Part shown: piece after piece, positions 6,108 to 15,015 of the stretch
Position numbering within the stretch: position 1 is the stretch's first letter
Layout of the letters: each line of letters starts with the position of its first letter
Assembly (NCBI RefSeq): GCF_913055835.1
Contig: NZ_CAJXKQ010000005.1
Coordinates: 1-64,000 of the forward strand
Direction: 5' to 3'
DNA length: 64,000 nucleotides
Source: an uncultured Marinobacter sp.
GTDB lineage: Bacteria; Pseudomonadota; Gammaproteobacteria; Pseudomonadales; Oleiphilaceae
Translations under genes and position numbers: made by a program
Notes under the pieces: model-generated
What the model was told of the DNA's origin: nothing
What the model saw: the letters and a program-made list of their open reading frames with translations, nothing else
The model's database searches: none

Positions 6108-6998
6108 ATGCTCGAACAGTTCTCCTGGATACCGGCAAATTTTGCCCTGCCGGCGTCCCTTTTCCGGCCGATCATCAGCACACTGCTTCTGATTCTGGCC
6201 ATCATCATCATGCGCACGCTGACGGCCGGGTTCATTCGCCGCAATGTGGCGTCTTCGGAGCTGCGCGGCCGCTTGCTGGTAAATTTCCGGAACGGCTTTT
6301 TGTTGCTGGGCGTCCTTGGCGTGGCATTGATATGGGGCGACCAGATTCGCTCCCTGGCGCTGTCGATTGTCGCCATTGCGGTCGCGTTTGTGGTGGCCAC
6401 CAAGGAACTGATTCTCTGCATATCGGGGGCCATTCTCAAAAGCGGTGCCGGCTCCTTCAACCTGGGCGATCGCATCCAGATCAAGGATTTTCGCGGCGAC
6501 GTTATCGACCAGACTCTGCTGGCTACGACAATCCTTGAAGTCGGGCCGGGTAAAACCGGGCACCAGCGAACCGGGCGGATGATCGTGATTCCGAATGCCC
6601 TGTTTGTGGCAGAACCGGTGATCAACGAGAGTTTTACCGATCACTGGGATTTTCATGTCTTTACCGTGCCGTTCAAGCGGGAGGACGACTGGCAGGGCGC
6701 CCAGAAGGCGCTACTTGAAGCCGCCAACCGCCAGTGCGAGCCTTATCTTGAGGCCGTTCGCAAGTATATGAAAAAGGTGGGAGTTTCTCGGGGGCTGGAG
6801 GTTCCATCGGTAGACCCGAGAGTGACCATCCAGGCGCCAGTCGCCAACGAGATTCACCTCGTGGTGCGCCTGCCCGCCAAATCCGGGCAGCGCAGCTACA
6901 TTGAGCAGGCCATCCTGTCCGAGGTGTTTTCGAGCGCCGACTTCTCGAACAAGAAAGCACAGCCGTCGGAAGATGCGCCCAATGACACGGACGCCTAG
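6108..6998 (+). CDS. MscS-family mechanosensitive channel
   Basis: The 296-residue protein has three predicted helices (about residues 17-37, 62-80 and 84-106). A MscS-type beta domain follows: GSFNLGDRIQIKDFRGDVID...TTILEVG, then MIVIPNALFVAEPVINES. A C-terminal alpha/beta domain ends in an acidic tail. It would act as an inner-membrane tension-gated pore or small-solute channel. The pore helix AVAFVVATKELILCISGAIL is less Ala/Gly-regular than in E. coli MscS, so conductance may differ. Confidence 0.88.
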   Translation: MLEQFSWIPANFALPASLFRPIISTLLLILAIIIMRTLTAGFIRRNVASSELRGRLLVNFRNGFLLLGVLGVALIWGDQIRSLALSIVAIAVAFVVATKELILCISGAILKSGAGSFNLGDRIQIKDFRGDVIDQTLLATTILEVGPGKTGHQRTGRMIVIPNALFVAEPVINESFTDHWDFHVFTVPFKREDDWQGAQKALLEAANRQCEPYLEAVRKYMKKVGVSRGLEVPSVDPRVTIQAPVANEIHLVVRLPAKSGQRSYIEQAILSEVFSSADFSNKKAQPSEDAPNDTDA

Positions 6999-7016
6999 CG
7001 ACGGGCAGTTCTGCCC

Positions 7017-8696
7017 CTAGATAGCACGCCGGAGGTAATGCCGGTAGCGCGGTCGCCAGAAATTGCGCTCGATGGATCGACGGATGGTGTCTTCATCGGA
7101 TCTCAGGGCCACCCCCTCCTCCTGGGCCTGCCAGGCCACATCGAAGGCAATCTGGCGGCTGAGTTCCTGAATGCCGGCCAATTCTGGCAGCAATCCTTCC
7201 CCGGTGCCCTGAACGATGGGGGCCTGTTTCGCCAGGGCGTTGGAGGCCGCGGTGAGCATGGTGTCCGTTACCCGGGAAGCGCCGGCAGCCACCACGCCCA
7301 GGCCAACGCCCGGGAAGATGTAGGCGTTGTTGCACTGGGCAATGGGGTAGGTTTTGCCATCAAGTTCAACCGGCTTGAAGGGGCTGCCCGCAGCGACCAG
7401 GGCCTTGCCATCGGTCCACGTCAGGATATCTTCGGGTGTGGCCTCTACCCGGGAGGTGGGGTTGGATAACGGCATCACCACGGGTTGGTTGCAGCCGGCG
7501 CGCATGGTTTTGATCACGTCCTCGGTGAATAGGCCGGGTTGGCCGGAGACACCAATGAGTACCGTTGGCTTCGCCTGTTTGACCACATCGATCAATTCCC
7601 GGCCTTGCCAGTCCGCGACCCGCCCAGGATCCTGGGCGAGTGCTTTCTGAAAAGCCTGAAGGCCGTCCTGATCGCTGGTCAGCAGACCGTCCCGGTCGAC
7701 CATGTAGACCCGCCGGCGCGCCTCCTGCTCGGACATCCCTTCGTTGGTCATGGCAACGATAATCTGCTCGGCAATGCCGCAGCCGGCCGAACCGGCGCCC
7801 AGGAAGGCCACCGTCTGGTCACTGACCTTTTCGTTTTTCGCTTTGCAGGCAGCCAGCAAGGTGGCCAGGCACACCGAAGCGGTGCCCTGGATATCGTCGT
7901 TAAAACAGCAGGCCTCATCCCGGTATTTGTCCAGCAGCCGCATGGCGTTGTTCTGCGCGAAGTCCTCAAACTGCACCAACACGTTGGGCCAGCGGCGCTT
8001 CACCGCCGCCAGAAAGTCGGCGACGAAGGCGTCGTACTCTTTCTGGCCAATTCGCTTGTGCCGCCAGCCCATGTACATGGGGTCATCCAGCAGTTCCTGA
8101 TTGTTGGTGCCCACATCCAGCATTATGGGCAGGGTATTGGCCGGGCTGATGCCGCCACAGGCGGTGTACAGGGACAGCTTGCCGATGGGGATACCCATTC
8201 CACCGATGCCCTGGTCGCCCAGCCCGAGAATGCGCTCGCCGTCGGTCACCACAATCACTTTGACCCGCTCCTTGGTGGCGCTGCGCAACAGGTAGTCCAG
8301 GTGTTCCCGGTCTGGATAGGAGACAAACAGGCCGCGATGGTTGCGGTAAATGTTGGAAAACTCCTGGCAGGCATCCCCCACGGTCGGGGTGTAGATGATC
8401 GGGAGCATCTCCTCCAGATGGTCTTCCAGCAGTCGGTAAAACAGGGTTTCGTTGTCGTCCTGGATCGCCCGGAGGGTTATGTGGCGGTCGAGATCGTTCT
8501 GGCACAGTTTGTACTGTTTGTAGGCCCGTTCAGCCTGCTCTTCGATCGTTTCCACATGCTGTGGCAGCAGGCCGACCAGATTGAAATCCAGGCGCTCCCG
8601 GTTGGTGAAGGCACTGCCCTTGTTCAGCAAGGGCATTTCCAGCAATGAGGGGCCGGCGTAGGGGATGTACAGCGGGCGTTTTTCTGGATCAGTCAT
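7017..8696 (-). CDS. NAD-dependent malic enzyme
   Basis: This 559-residue cytosolic enzyme oxidatively decarboxylates malate to pyruvate. The large size and the motifs [60 protein letters not shown] and the Rossmann loop [14 protein letters not shown] place it with the MaeA/SfcA type. The acceptor strand [10 protein letters not shown] ends in Asp, favouring NAD. ATG 8696 is preferred over GTG 8702 because GGAGG at 8703-8707 then has proper spacing. It is transcribed alone, after a 138-bp spacer with an inverted repeat. Confidence 0.96.
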   Translation of the reverse strand: MTDPEKRPLYIPYAGPSLLEMPLLNKGSAFTNRERLDFNLVGLLPQHVETIEEQAERAYKQYKLCQNDLDRHITLRAIQDDNETLFYRLLEDHLEEMLPIIYTPTVGDACQEFSNIYRNHRGLFVSYPDREHLDYLLRSATKERVKVIVVTDGERILGLGDQGIGGMGIPIGKLSLYTACGGISPANTLPIMLDVGTNNQELLDDPMYMGWRHKRIGQKEYDAFVADFLAAVKRRWPNVLVQFEDFAQNNAMRLLDKYRDEACCFNDDIQGTASVCLATLLAACKAKNEKVSDQTVAFLGAGSAGCGIAEQIIVAMTNEGMSEQEARRRVYMVDRDGLLTSDQDGLQAFQKALAQDPGRVADWQGRELIDVVKQAKPTVLIGVSGQPGLFTEDVIKTMRAGCNQPVVMPLSNPTSRVEATPEDILTWTDGKALVAAGSPFKPVELDGKTYPIAQCNNAYIFPGVGLGVVAAGASRVTDTMLTAASNALAKQAPIVQGTGEGLLPELAGIQELSRQIAFDVAWQAQEEGVALRSDEDTIRRSIERNFWRPRYRHYLRRAI

Positions 8697-8722
8697 GATC
8701 ACCTCCCAAGGCAGGTGGGCTG

Positions 8723-8803
8723 CGAACGAACGGAACTCAGCGCTTCGTTGTTAAGAGTGACTATGCCTGATGAAAGCATAGTCGCTGAGTTCCAGTTCGT
8801 CCG
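8723..8803. repeat. Nested inverted repeat between ThDP-enzyme and malic-enzyme genes
   Basis: GGAACTCAGCG (8732-8742) pairs with CGCTGAGTTCC (8783-8793). The arms extend imperfectly outward (CGAACGAAC against AGTTCGTCCG). Inside lies a second hairpin, GACTATGC (8759-8766) with GCATAGTC (8776-8783). It could terminate the upstream operon, form a regulatory cruciform, or be a degenerate insertion remnant. There is no T-run for a classical terminator. Confidence 0.6.
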
Positions 8804-8834
8804 CCCCCCTGCTGAGCCGCCCTGCGAGGCTACC

Positions 8835-10493
8835 TCAGGGAGCCAGCTTGCGCTTCAGCGCCTTGGAAACCGACAGCGGCAGACTGGGCAGTGAGCGCAG
8901 CATCCAGGGTAGTATCCGGCGCTTCACCCCGCTCAGGGATTCCGGGATCACGGCTTCAATGAGATGTGGCCCCGGCATTCTCTGGGCGTATTCCAGGGCT
9001 TTCGCCATTTCCTCGGCGGTGTGTACCCGCACAGCATGAACGCCCATGCCGTTGGCCATCTCCGCGAAGTTGATCACCGGGCCGCGCAGGTCCAGCTGGG
9101 ATTTGGCCTTCTCCCCGGCCTCTTCGGCGCCTACCCGTTCCAGTTCGATATTGAGTACGGAGTAGGAGGCGTTGTTGAAGATGATGGAGGTGACGTTCAG
9201 CTGTTCCCGGGCCATGGTCCACAGGGCCTGAATGGTATACATGGCAGTGCCATCGCCGATCAGGGCAATCACCGGCCGGTCCGGGCAGGCCACGGCGGCA
9301 CCCACAGCGTTGGGCAGACCCTGGCCAATGGCGCCACCGGTGAGGGTGATCATGTCGTGGCGGGGAGCGCCGGCGGTCATCACCGAGAGCATGAGGCTGG
9401 AGGTGATGCCTTCATCAACAATGATGGCGTCTTCGGGCATCAGTTCACCCACGGCTTTACAGACTTTCTCGGCGGTGAGTTTGCCGCGCGGGCGGCCAGG
9501 CCGTTTCGCAGGTTGCAGCTTCGGTTCGGCCTGGCTGGCACCAACAGCATCGTTGAGTTTGTTCAGGCTTGCCAGGATGTCCTGGTCGGGAGCCACCAGG
9601 GTATGCACTTGGCAGGTATCCGGAACCAGGTAGCTCTTCTTGCCCGGGTAAGCGAAGAAAGAGACCGGCGCTTTGGCGTCCACGAGGATCAGTTGCTCAA
9701 CATCCGTAAGCTGGACCGTCGCCAGCTCCGCCAGGTAGGCCAGACGCTCGATGCAAGGCAGCCCGGCGCCGCGCTCCATGCGGGTCGGAAAGGTTTCCGC
9801 CAGCAGCACCACGCCACTGTGCGCGGCCAGCTTGGCCGCCGCCAGCATGCTCGGTTCACGCAGGGAATGGCCGCCCATCAACAGGGCGGTTTTCTTGCCG
9901 GAGCGGATGGCCGAGGCAATGGCCTCTACCGTGGCATCGTCCGCAGCCTCGGGCTTGGGCGGGGCGAGCGGTGCGCTAGGCACGCCGCCCTCGCCCCAGG
10001 AGACGTCCGCCGGAAGAATGAGCGTGGCTACCTGCCCGGGCGCTGTGCGGGCGGCGGCAATGGCTTCGGCGGCGTCCTGGCAAAGGGTTTCGGTGCTCTT
10101 GGCGGTGCGAACAAACCCCGGGGACACGTTGCGGGCTACGGTCTCGATATCAGACTGCAGCTGGGCATCGTATTTCACGTGGTAGGTGGCGTGGTCGCCC
10201 ACAATGTTCAGCACCGGCACCTTGCCCTTGCGGGCGTTGTGCAGATTGGCCAGGCCGTTGCCCAGGCCGCAGCCCAGGTGCAACAGGGTAGCGGCGGGTT
10301 TGTCGGCCATGCGGGCATAGCCGTCAGCGGCGCCGGTGGCGACACCCTCGAACAGGGCGAGAACCGCCCGCATTTTGGGCTCGTCATCCAGGGCGGCCAC
10401 AAAGTGCATTTCACTGGTGCCGGGGTTGCTGAAGCAAACTTCAACACCGGCGTCCACCAGGGTTTTCATCAGGGCTTGCGCGCCGTTTGTCAT
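8835..10493 (-). CDS. ThDP-dependent enzyme, acetolactate synthase/benzoylformate decarboxylase type
   Basis: The 552-residue protein has the three-domain ThDP fold. The pyrimidine domain shows CFSNPGTSEMHFV, the conserved Glu in LFEGVATGAADGYAR, and LHLGCGLGNGLANLHNA. The cofactor motif GDGTAMYTIQALW...FNNASYSV lies near residues 400-440. The NPGTSE and LHxxxGxGN blocks look more like benzoylformate decarboxylase than anabolic IlvB. It overlaps the FMN dehydrogenase gene by four bases, so a 2-oxoacid made by that enzyme is the plausible substrate (inference). Automated pipelines would probably call it acetolactate synthase large subunit. No small subunit is nearby. Confidence 0.88.
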   Translation of the reverse strand: MTNGAQALMKTLVDAGVEVCFSNPGTSEMHFVAALDDEPKMRAVLALFEGVATGAADGYARMADKPAATLLHLGCGLGNGLANLHNARKGKVPVLNIVGDHATYHVKYDAQLQSDIETVARNVSPGFVRTAKSTETLCQDAAEAIAAARTAPGQVATLILPADVSWGEGGVPSAPLAPPKPEAADDATVEAIASAIRSGKKTALLMGGHSLREPSMLAAAKLAAHSGVVLLAETFPTRMERGAGLPCIERLAYLAELATVQLTDVEQLILVDAKAPVSFFAYPGKKSYLVPDTCQVHTLVAPDQDILASLNKLNDAVGASQAEPKLQPAKRPGRPRGKLTAEKVCKAVGELMPEDAIIVDEGITSSLMLSVMTAGAPRHDMITLTGGAIGQGLPNAVGAAVACPDRPVIALIGDGTAMYTIQALWTMAREQLNVTSIIFNNASYSVLNIELERVGAEEAGEKAKSQLDLRGPVINFAEMANGMGVHAVRVHTAEEMAKALEYAQRMPGPHLIEAVIPESLSGVKRRILPWMLRSLPSLPLSVSKALKRKLAP

Positions 10494-11683
10494 TGTTGTT
10501 CTCCAAGCTTTCCGGGTTCAGGGTTTGAGTTTCTATCCAGTTGATCTTCGCCGATGTCAGCAATTTGGGTAACGCCGGTAAGGGTCATGGCCAGGCGTAG
10601 CTCCTGCTGCAGGCTGGACAGCAGGTTGTTCAGCCCGGCCTCACCGCCGCCGGCCAGCGCCCAGGCCCAGGGGCGGCCGATCATCACGCCCCGGGCGCCA
10701 AGAGCCAGCGCCCGGAAAATATCCACGCCGCTGCGGATACCGCCATCCACGAGCAGTTCGATTTCTGACCCGACAGCGGCCACAATTTCGGGCAGTTTGC
10801 TTGCACCCGAGGCGACGCCGTCCAACTGACGGCCACCGTGATTTGAGACGATGATGCCTTCTGCCCCAACGTTCACTGCCTGGCGGGCGTCGTCCCCATC
10901 GAGGATACCTTTCAGCAGCAGGGTACCCTTCCAGTGGCGGCGCAGCCATTCAATGTCGGCCCAGGTCACGGTCGGATCGAACTGGGCATCGATCCAGGCC
11001 TTGAACGCATCGAGGTTGCCAGCGTCCGGCACCACGTCGCTGAGATTGCCAAAGTTCAGGGGGCCGCCGCGCACGGCCACATCCCAAAGCCAAAAGGGGC
11101 GGGACAGCAGTTGAACGGCCTTCAGGGCCTTTGCGCGGGCGCCGGAACTGGCGAGACCATTGCGGAAATCGCGATGGCGCATGCCTGGCTGTGGCAGGTC
11201 GACGGTAAACACCAGGGTCCGGCAGCCGGCGGCCCAGGCTTTATCCAGCAGAGCTTCGATACGGGCCCGATCACGAATCATGTAGAGCTGGAACCACACC
11301 GATCGGGAGACAGCGGCCTGCACTTCTTCCACCGGGCAGATACCCACGGTGGAGAGGGTAAACGGGATGCCAGCGGTTTCTGCGCTGCGGGCCGCCTGCA
11401 CCTCCCCACGCCGGGCCATCATGCCGGCCAGCCCAAGGGGTGCGAGCACCACAGGCATGTCGCAAGCCTCGCCGGCCAGGGTGCTTTTGGTATCCACCTG
11501 GTCGACATCAATCAATACCCGCTGGCGCAGCTTTATGCCTTGCCATTCGCTTTCATTGGCGTGGAGGGTCTGTTCGTCCGTCGCGCCACCATCCAGGTAA
11601 TCAGACAGGAACCGGGGTAGCCGGGCGCGGGCCCTTGACCGGTAGTCTTCAGCGGTAGCCGGGTAGCTCAGCTTCAACGTCAT
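10490..11683 (-). CDS. FMN-dependent alpha-hydroxy acid dehydrogenase (LldD-like)
   Basis: The 397-residue protein aligns with E. coli L-lactate dehydrogenase LldD across its length: DYLDGGATDE, MPVVLAPLGLAGMMARRGEVQAA, GIPFTLSTVGICPVEEV, WFQLYMIRDR, LVFTVDLPQPG, LLKGILDGDDA, then the active-site SNHGGRQLDG and the FMN phosphate loop LGARGVMIGRPWAWA. It would oxidise an L-2-hydroxy acid to the 2-oxo acid and pass electrons to the respiratory chain. The pairing with a benzoylformate decarboxylase-like gene recalls MdlB-MdlC of the mandelate pathway, so lactate is not the only candidate substrate. It sits 5 bp after the flavoprotein gene. Confidence 0.92.
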   Translation of the reverse strand: MTLKLSYPATAEDYRSRARARLPRFLSDYLDGGATDEQTLHANESEWQGIKLRQRVLIDVDQVDTKSTLAGEACDMPVVLAPLGLAGMMARRGEVQAARSAETAGIPFTLSTVGICPVEEVQAAVSRSVWFQLYMIRDRARIEALLDKAWAAGCRTLVFTVDLPQPGMRHRDFRNGLASSGARAKALKAVQLLSRPFWLWDVAVRGGPLNFGNLSDVVPDAGNLDAFKAWIDAQFDPTVTWADIEWLRRHWKGTLLLKGILDGDDARQAVNVGAEGIIVSNHGGRQLDGVASGASKLPEIVAAVGSEIELLVDGGIRSGVDIFRALALGARGVMIGRPWAWALAGGGEAGLNNLLSSLQQELRLAMTLTGVTQIADIGEDQLDRNSNPEPGKLGEQQ

Positions 11684-11688
11684 GGCGG

Positions 11689-13302
11689 TCAGCCTCCGGC
11701 CACGATAGCGCGCACCGCTGCCCGGGCGGTCATGATGCAGCCCGGCAGGAATGTCCCTTCCAGGGAACGCTTGCCGTTGGCACCACCGCCCCCGAAGCCT
11801 GCGGCCTCGCCCACACAGTAGAGACCTTCAACGGGCGAGCCCTGGGCATTGAGAACGCGGCTCTGCAGATCGGTTTGCAGGCCACCCAGGCTTTTGCGGG
11901 TGATCAGCTGCATGCGGATGGCGATAAACGGGCCCGCACCGGATTTCTGCAGCGGCGCCGGCTTGCAGGTGCGCAGGCGGTCCGGCTTCCATTCCCGGGC
12001 GTGCTGGATCATGCGGATCTGGGGATCGTCATGCATGCTGGTGCCGCTGGTGAAGTTGGCATCGAAGGCATCGGCGGTCGCCTTGAGCGTGCCCGGGTTG
12101 ACGTCGTTGGAACAGGTCAGCGCGTTCATCTTGTTGGCCAGTTCGGCCAGACTGTCTGCCACCAGGAAATCCCGGCTTTCGTGCTGCATCTGCCGCACCA
12201 GATTATGGTTGCCCAGCAACAGCTCTTTCACGAACAGGGGGAACTGTTTATCCCGGATGCGGGCATTGTGCTCGGCGCCGGAGATAGCGAATTCCTTGGC
12301 GGCGATGCGCCAGTTGAGCAAGTGCCACGTCCAGGGCTTCTCCTGTTCCGCCACTCGCTGGCAGAGCCAGTGGGTATCGAAACCAGTCACCAGGGGTTCC
12401 GGGCCAATCCGTTCACCCCGGTGGTTCAGCCACAAGGCCGATTTGCAGGGAATGGTGGAGAGGCCGTGGCCGGGAAAATGGGGGTACGGATGCGGGAAAC
12501 CGGCCGCATAATTCCACATTTCGCCGGCGTGGGTAATCCGGCCTCCGAGGGTGTCGGCCACCCAGTGATGCATGCGGCCATCGGCATAGGGGTGGGCACC
12601 GTTCAACATGCGGGTGGGTTGTGGGCGATCCACCGGCCAGTTGGCCCGGCACTCCTTGTGGCTGCCGTTGATGCCGCCGGTGGCCAGAACCACGGCAGAC
12701 GCGGCGAAGCGGACTTCCTCACCGGTGGCGTCGTTGATGGCCAGGGCGCCGCTGACTTTTCCCGCTTCGTGGTCCAGTTCGGTAATGCGATGCTGGTGCA
12801 GCAGCGTGAGCTTGCCGCTGGTGTTCTCCCGATGCAGCGCCGTCATCAGGCACCGGACCAGTTCCCGGGCGGTGCCCCAGACCACGTGGTAACGGGGCAG
12901 ACGGTTGCCATCCCCGAAGCGACCGCGCTCAACCCAGTTCACTGCGGGCAGGAACTTGATGCCTTCGTTGCTGAGCCAGTCGTAAACCTCGGAGCGAGAG
13001 TGCTCCACATAATATTTGGCCCATTGCAGGGGCAAGTCATCCTCGGGTGCCAGCTCGCCAAAGCTGAGCCAGTCTTCCAGGGCGATCTCCGGTGTGTCGG
13101 CAATCTTCATGCGTTTCTGCAGCGGAGTGCCCACCAGCATCATGCCGCCGAAGGCCCACAGCGCCAGGCCACCCATCCGTTCTTCCGTGTCCCGGTCTGC
13201 CAGGGTTACGGACTTGCCGGCACGCAGGCCTTCCAGAGCGGCGACAATACCCGCCAGCCCGCCACCGACCACCAGAATGTCTGAGGAAATCACCTTGGCC
13301 AT
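11689..13302 (-). CDS. FAD-binding dehydrogenase (fumarate reductase/KstD-like flavoprotein)
   Basis: The 537-residue protein begins with a Rossmann dinucleotide fold, DILVVGGGLAGIVAALEGLRAG, then ends the FAD half with GLYCVGEAAGFGGGGANGKRSLEGTFLPGC. The middle capping domain resembles succinate dehydrogenase/fumarate reductase flavoproteins, including the second FAD strand SAVVLATGGINGS. No signal peptide is present. It is the promoter-proximal gene of the three-gene operon with the LldD-like and ThDP enzymes. It may dehydrogenate the same carbon skeleton before or after them. The specific substrate is not deducible. Confidence 0.88.
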   Translation of the reverse strand: MAKVISSDILVVGGGLAGIVAALEGLRAGKSVTLADRDTEERMGGLALWAFGGMMLVGTPLQKRMKIADTPEIALEDWLSFGELAPEDDLPLQWAKYYVEHSRSEVYDWLSNEGIKFLPAVNWVERGRFGDGNRLPRYHVVWGTARELVRCLMTALHRENTSGKLTLLHQHRITELDHEAGKVSGALAINDATGEEVRFAASAVVLATGGINGSHKECRANWPVDRPQPTRMLNGAHPYADGRMHHWVADTLGGRITHAGEMWNYAAGFPHPYPHFPGHGLSTIPCKSALWLNHRGERIGPEPLVTGFDTHWLCQRVAEQEKPWTWHLLNWRIAAKEFAISGAEHNARIRDKQFPLFVKELLLGNHNLVRQMQHESRDFLVADSLAELANKMNALTCSNDVNPGTLKATADAFDANFTSGTSMHDDPQIRMIQHAREWKPDRLRTCKPAPLQKSGAGPFIAIRMQLITRKSLGGLQTDLQSRVLNAQGSPVEGLYCVGEAAGFGGGGANGKRSLEGTFLPGCIMTARAAVRAIVAGG

Positions 13303-13364
13303 AACGCATCCGACCCGATTGCAATGAGTTGTCAGGTTTAAAGATATACCGGTACCATGGCTTT

Positions 13365-13408
13365 AAAATTGACATCAGAGGCCATCAAAATTGACTTTAG
13401 AGGCCACC
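13365..13408 (+). promoter_or_regulatory. Tandem 22-bp direct repeat, likely AraC-type operator
   Basis: Two adjacent 22-bp units (13365-13386 and 13387-13408) match at 19 positions; both start AAAATTGAC and contain AGAGGCCA. Two helical turns of separation in direct orientation is typical of AraC-family sites. The repeat lies between the divergent dehydrogenase operon and the regulator gene and overlaps the predicted TTG start of the regulator. Confidence 0.55.
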
Positions 13409-14404
13409 GTTTCCATTGGCTGGGTTAACACCGTGATCGGTGCTGCGCAGAGGCTGTCGGTAACGGCCGACCAACTGCTGGCAGAGGCGGGTATTCCGCA
13501 CTCCGCCTGCGAACTGGAACGCTGGCCGATCGACGATATCACCCGGCTCTGGCACGCCGCCGAGCGCTGCACCGGCGATCCGGGCTTCGGCCTGAAAGTG
13601 GGTGCCGAGTTTTCCCCGATGAGTATCAGCGGCGTCGGTTTTGCGCTGCAATCCGCAGCCACGCTTCGGGAAGCCATCGTGATGGTTCAGCGTTTCCAGC
13701 GGCTGATCTCCGATGGCGGGCGCTTCCAGGTTGTCGCCGGCAATGCTGCGACCTGGCTGGTGTATCATCCCCGGCAAGGCCAGCTGGCATTCAGCCCCCA
13801 CCAGATCGAGGCGGTGCTGGCTTCGGTGGTGGGCTTCGGGAGCTGGGTGACAGGCACCCGAATGCAGCCGGCCCGGGTGCAATTCAGCCAACCCCGGTTG
13901 GGGCCGTTAGCCGGTTACCAAACCGTATTCAATTGCCCGGTGGAGTTCGAGCAGGCATTCAGCGGGGTACTGATTGACAACAGTGTTCTGGACCAGCGCC
14001 TGCCCCAGGCGGACCCACAGCTTGCCCAGGTGCACGAGCGCTACACAACCGCTCGCCTCGCCGCCCTCTCCATCAACAGTGCCTCGGTGCCAGAAATACG
14101 CAGATGGCTCACCGCTCGTATTGGGCCGGTGCTACCCCGCCGGACAGACGCAGCCGAAGCCCTTGGCATCAGCGAACGCAGCCTGGCCCGACGCCTCCAT
14201 GAGCAGGGCCAGACCTTTGATGGGCTTGTAGACGACGTACGCCGTGAAAAAGCCCTGCAGGCGGTCGCTGATTCCACCTCTTCCCTGCCGGAAATTGCCG
14301 AAGCGTTGGGATTTGCCGAGGTAAGCACCTTTTACCGCGCATTCCGCCGCTGGACGGGCATGCCGCCGGTGCGGTGGCGCAAGCAAAACACTGTGCTATT
14401 GTGA
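13391..14404 (+). CDS. AraC-family transcriptional regulator (OruR-like)
   Basis: This regulator of about 337 residues has the N-terminal arabinose-binding-2 type ligand domain of the OruR subgroup (about residues 15-205). The C-terminal HTH-18 domain shows AAEALGISERSLARRLHEQGQTF and ATSSLPEIAEALGF-type second helix motifs, then STFYRAFRRWTGMPPVRWR. It faces away from the FAD/LldD/ThDP operon and probably activates it. The start is uncertain. TTG 13391 gives the conserved N-terminus but lies in the direct repeat, and no good ribosome-binding site is visible. An ATG at 13357 is out of frame. Confidence 0.88.
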   Translation: MTLEATVSIGWVNTVIGAAQRLSVTADQLLAEAGIPHSACELERWPIDDITRLWHAAERCTGDPGFGLKVGAEFSPMSISGVGFALQSAATLREAIVMVQRFQRLISDGGRFQVVAGNAATWLVYHPRQGQLAFSPHQIEAVLASVVGFGSWVTGTRMQPARVQFSQPRLGPLAGYQTVFNCPVEFEQAFSGVLIDNSVLDQRLPQADPQLAQVHERYTTARLAALSINSASVPEIRRWLTARIGPVLPRRTDAAEALGISERSLARRLHEQGQTFDGLVDDVRREKALQAVADSTSSLPEIAEALGFAEVSTFYRAFRRWTGMPPVRWRKQNTVLL

Positions 14405-14478
14405 TCGACAGGGCCAAACCCGAAGTAAGCGTGCCGTGGGTAAGGCCCTGGCAATTAATCGACACGGAGGTAGTCTTT

Positions 14479-14865
14479 ATGCATATCGCAAAAGAAGATG
14501 TACCTATACGGATCGATGCTCCCGGTGCAATAGCCCGTCAGAAAACCGATTTCGGAGATGTTACGGGCTACGGGAAGATGGGCGCCGAATACTTTTCCTT
14601 TGGCGCTGGCACCGATATAACCGAGTTGCTTCACGGGCTTGAAAACGACAGTTGTCAGAGCCCCCATTGGGGATACGTGGTAAGCGGCGAAATTACCGCG
14701 ATCTATACCGATGGCACAGAAGAAACTTCCCGCAGTGGTGATCTGTTCTACTGGCCTCCCGGCCACAGTGTGAGAGCGGAGGCCGACACCGACATTGTGA
14801 TGTTCAGCCCCGAGCACGAGCATGGCGAGGTGATCGACCATATCGGGCGTCAGGTTAGCGGCTGA
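14479..14865 (+). CDS. Cupin-domain protein
   Basis: This 128-residue single-domain cupin has two conserved motifs. The first is around SPHWGYVVSGEITAIYTDGTEE (G-x5-H-x-x-x-x-E type) and the second is GDLFYWPPGHSVRAEADTDIVMF. The chosen ATG 14479 has GGAGG at 14466-14470. The metal ligands look incomplete (one clear His in each motif), so it may be a sensor or binding protein and not an enzyme. It may belong with the upstream regulator or stand alone. A G/C-rich hairpin follows. Confidence 0.8.
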   Translation: MHIAKEDVPIRIDAPGAIARQKTDFGDVTGYGKMGAEYFSFGAGTDITELLHGLENDSCQSPHWGYVVSGEITAIYTDGTEETSRSGDLFYWPPGHSVRAEADTDIVMFSPEHEHGEVIDHIGRQVSG

Positions 14866-14887
14866 GCCGTTGACCACAACCCCTAAC

Positions 14888-14917
14888 GTGAGGAGGGGAG
14901 CACCCTCCCTTCCTCAC
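14888..14917 (+). terminator. Possible terminator hairpin after cupin gene
   Basis: GTGAGGA (14888-14894) pairs with TCCTCAC (14911-14917), with further G/C pairing inside (GGGAG/CTCCC). A T-tract is missing, so Rho-independent action is uncertain. Confidence 0.45.
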
Positions 14918-15015
14918 AACCACCCGTTTCAGCTGATGGCCTTCGGGCAAATTCCTGTTGAGCAACGGCGAACCAACCAGTAACCTGCTGAACAGACACC
15001 ATAGCCCGAGGCACC

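Noticed and set aside
7539..8648. 369-codon open frame antisense to malic enzyme
   Set aside because: Mirror frame; the opposite strand encodes a full malic enzyme.
8964..10544. 526-codon open frame antisense to the ThDP enzyme
   Set aside because: Shadow of a well-supported gene. The product is low-complexity His/Gly-rich, with no start context.
11875..13284. 469-codon open frame antisense to the FAD dehydrogenase
   Set aside because: Mirror frame of a gene with strong FAD motifs.
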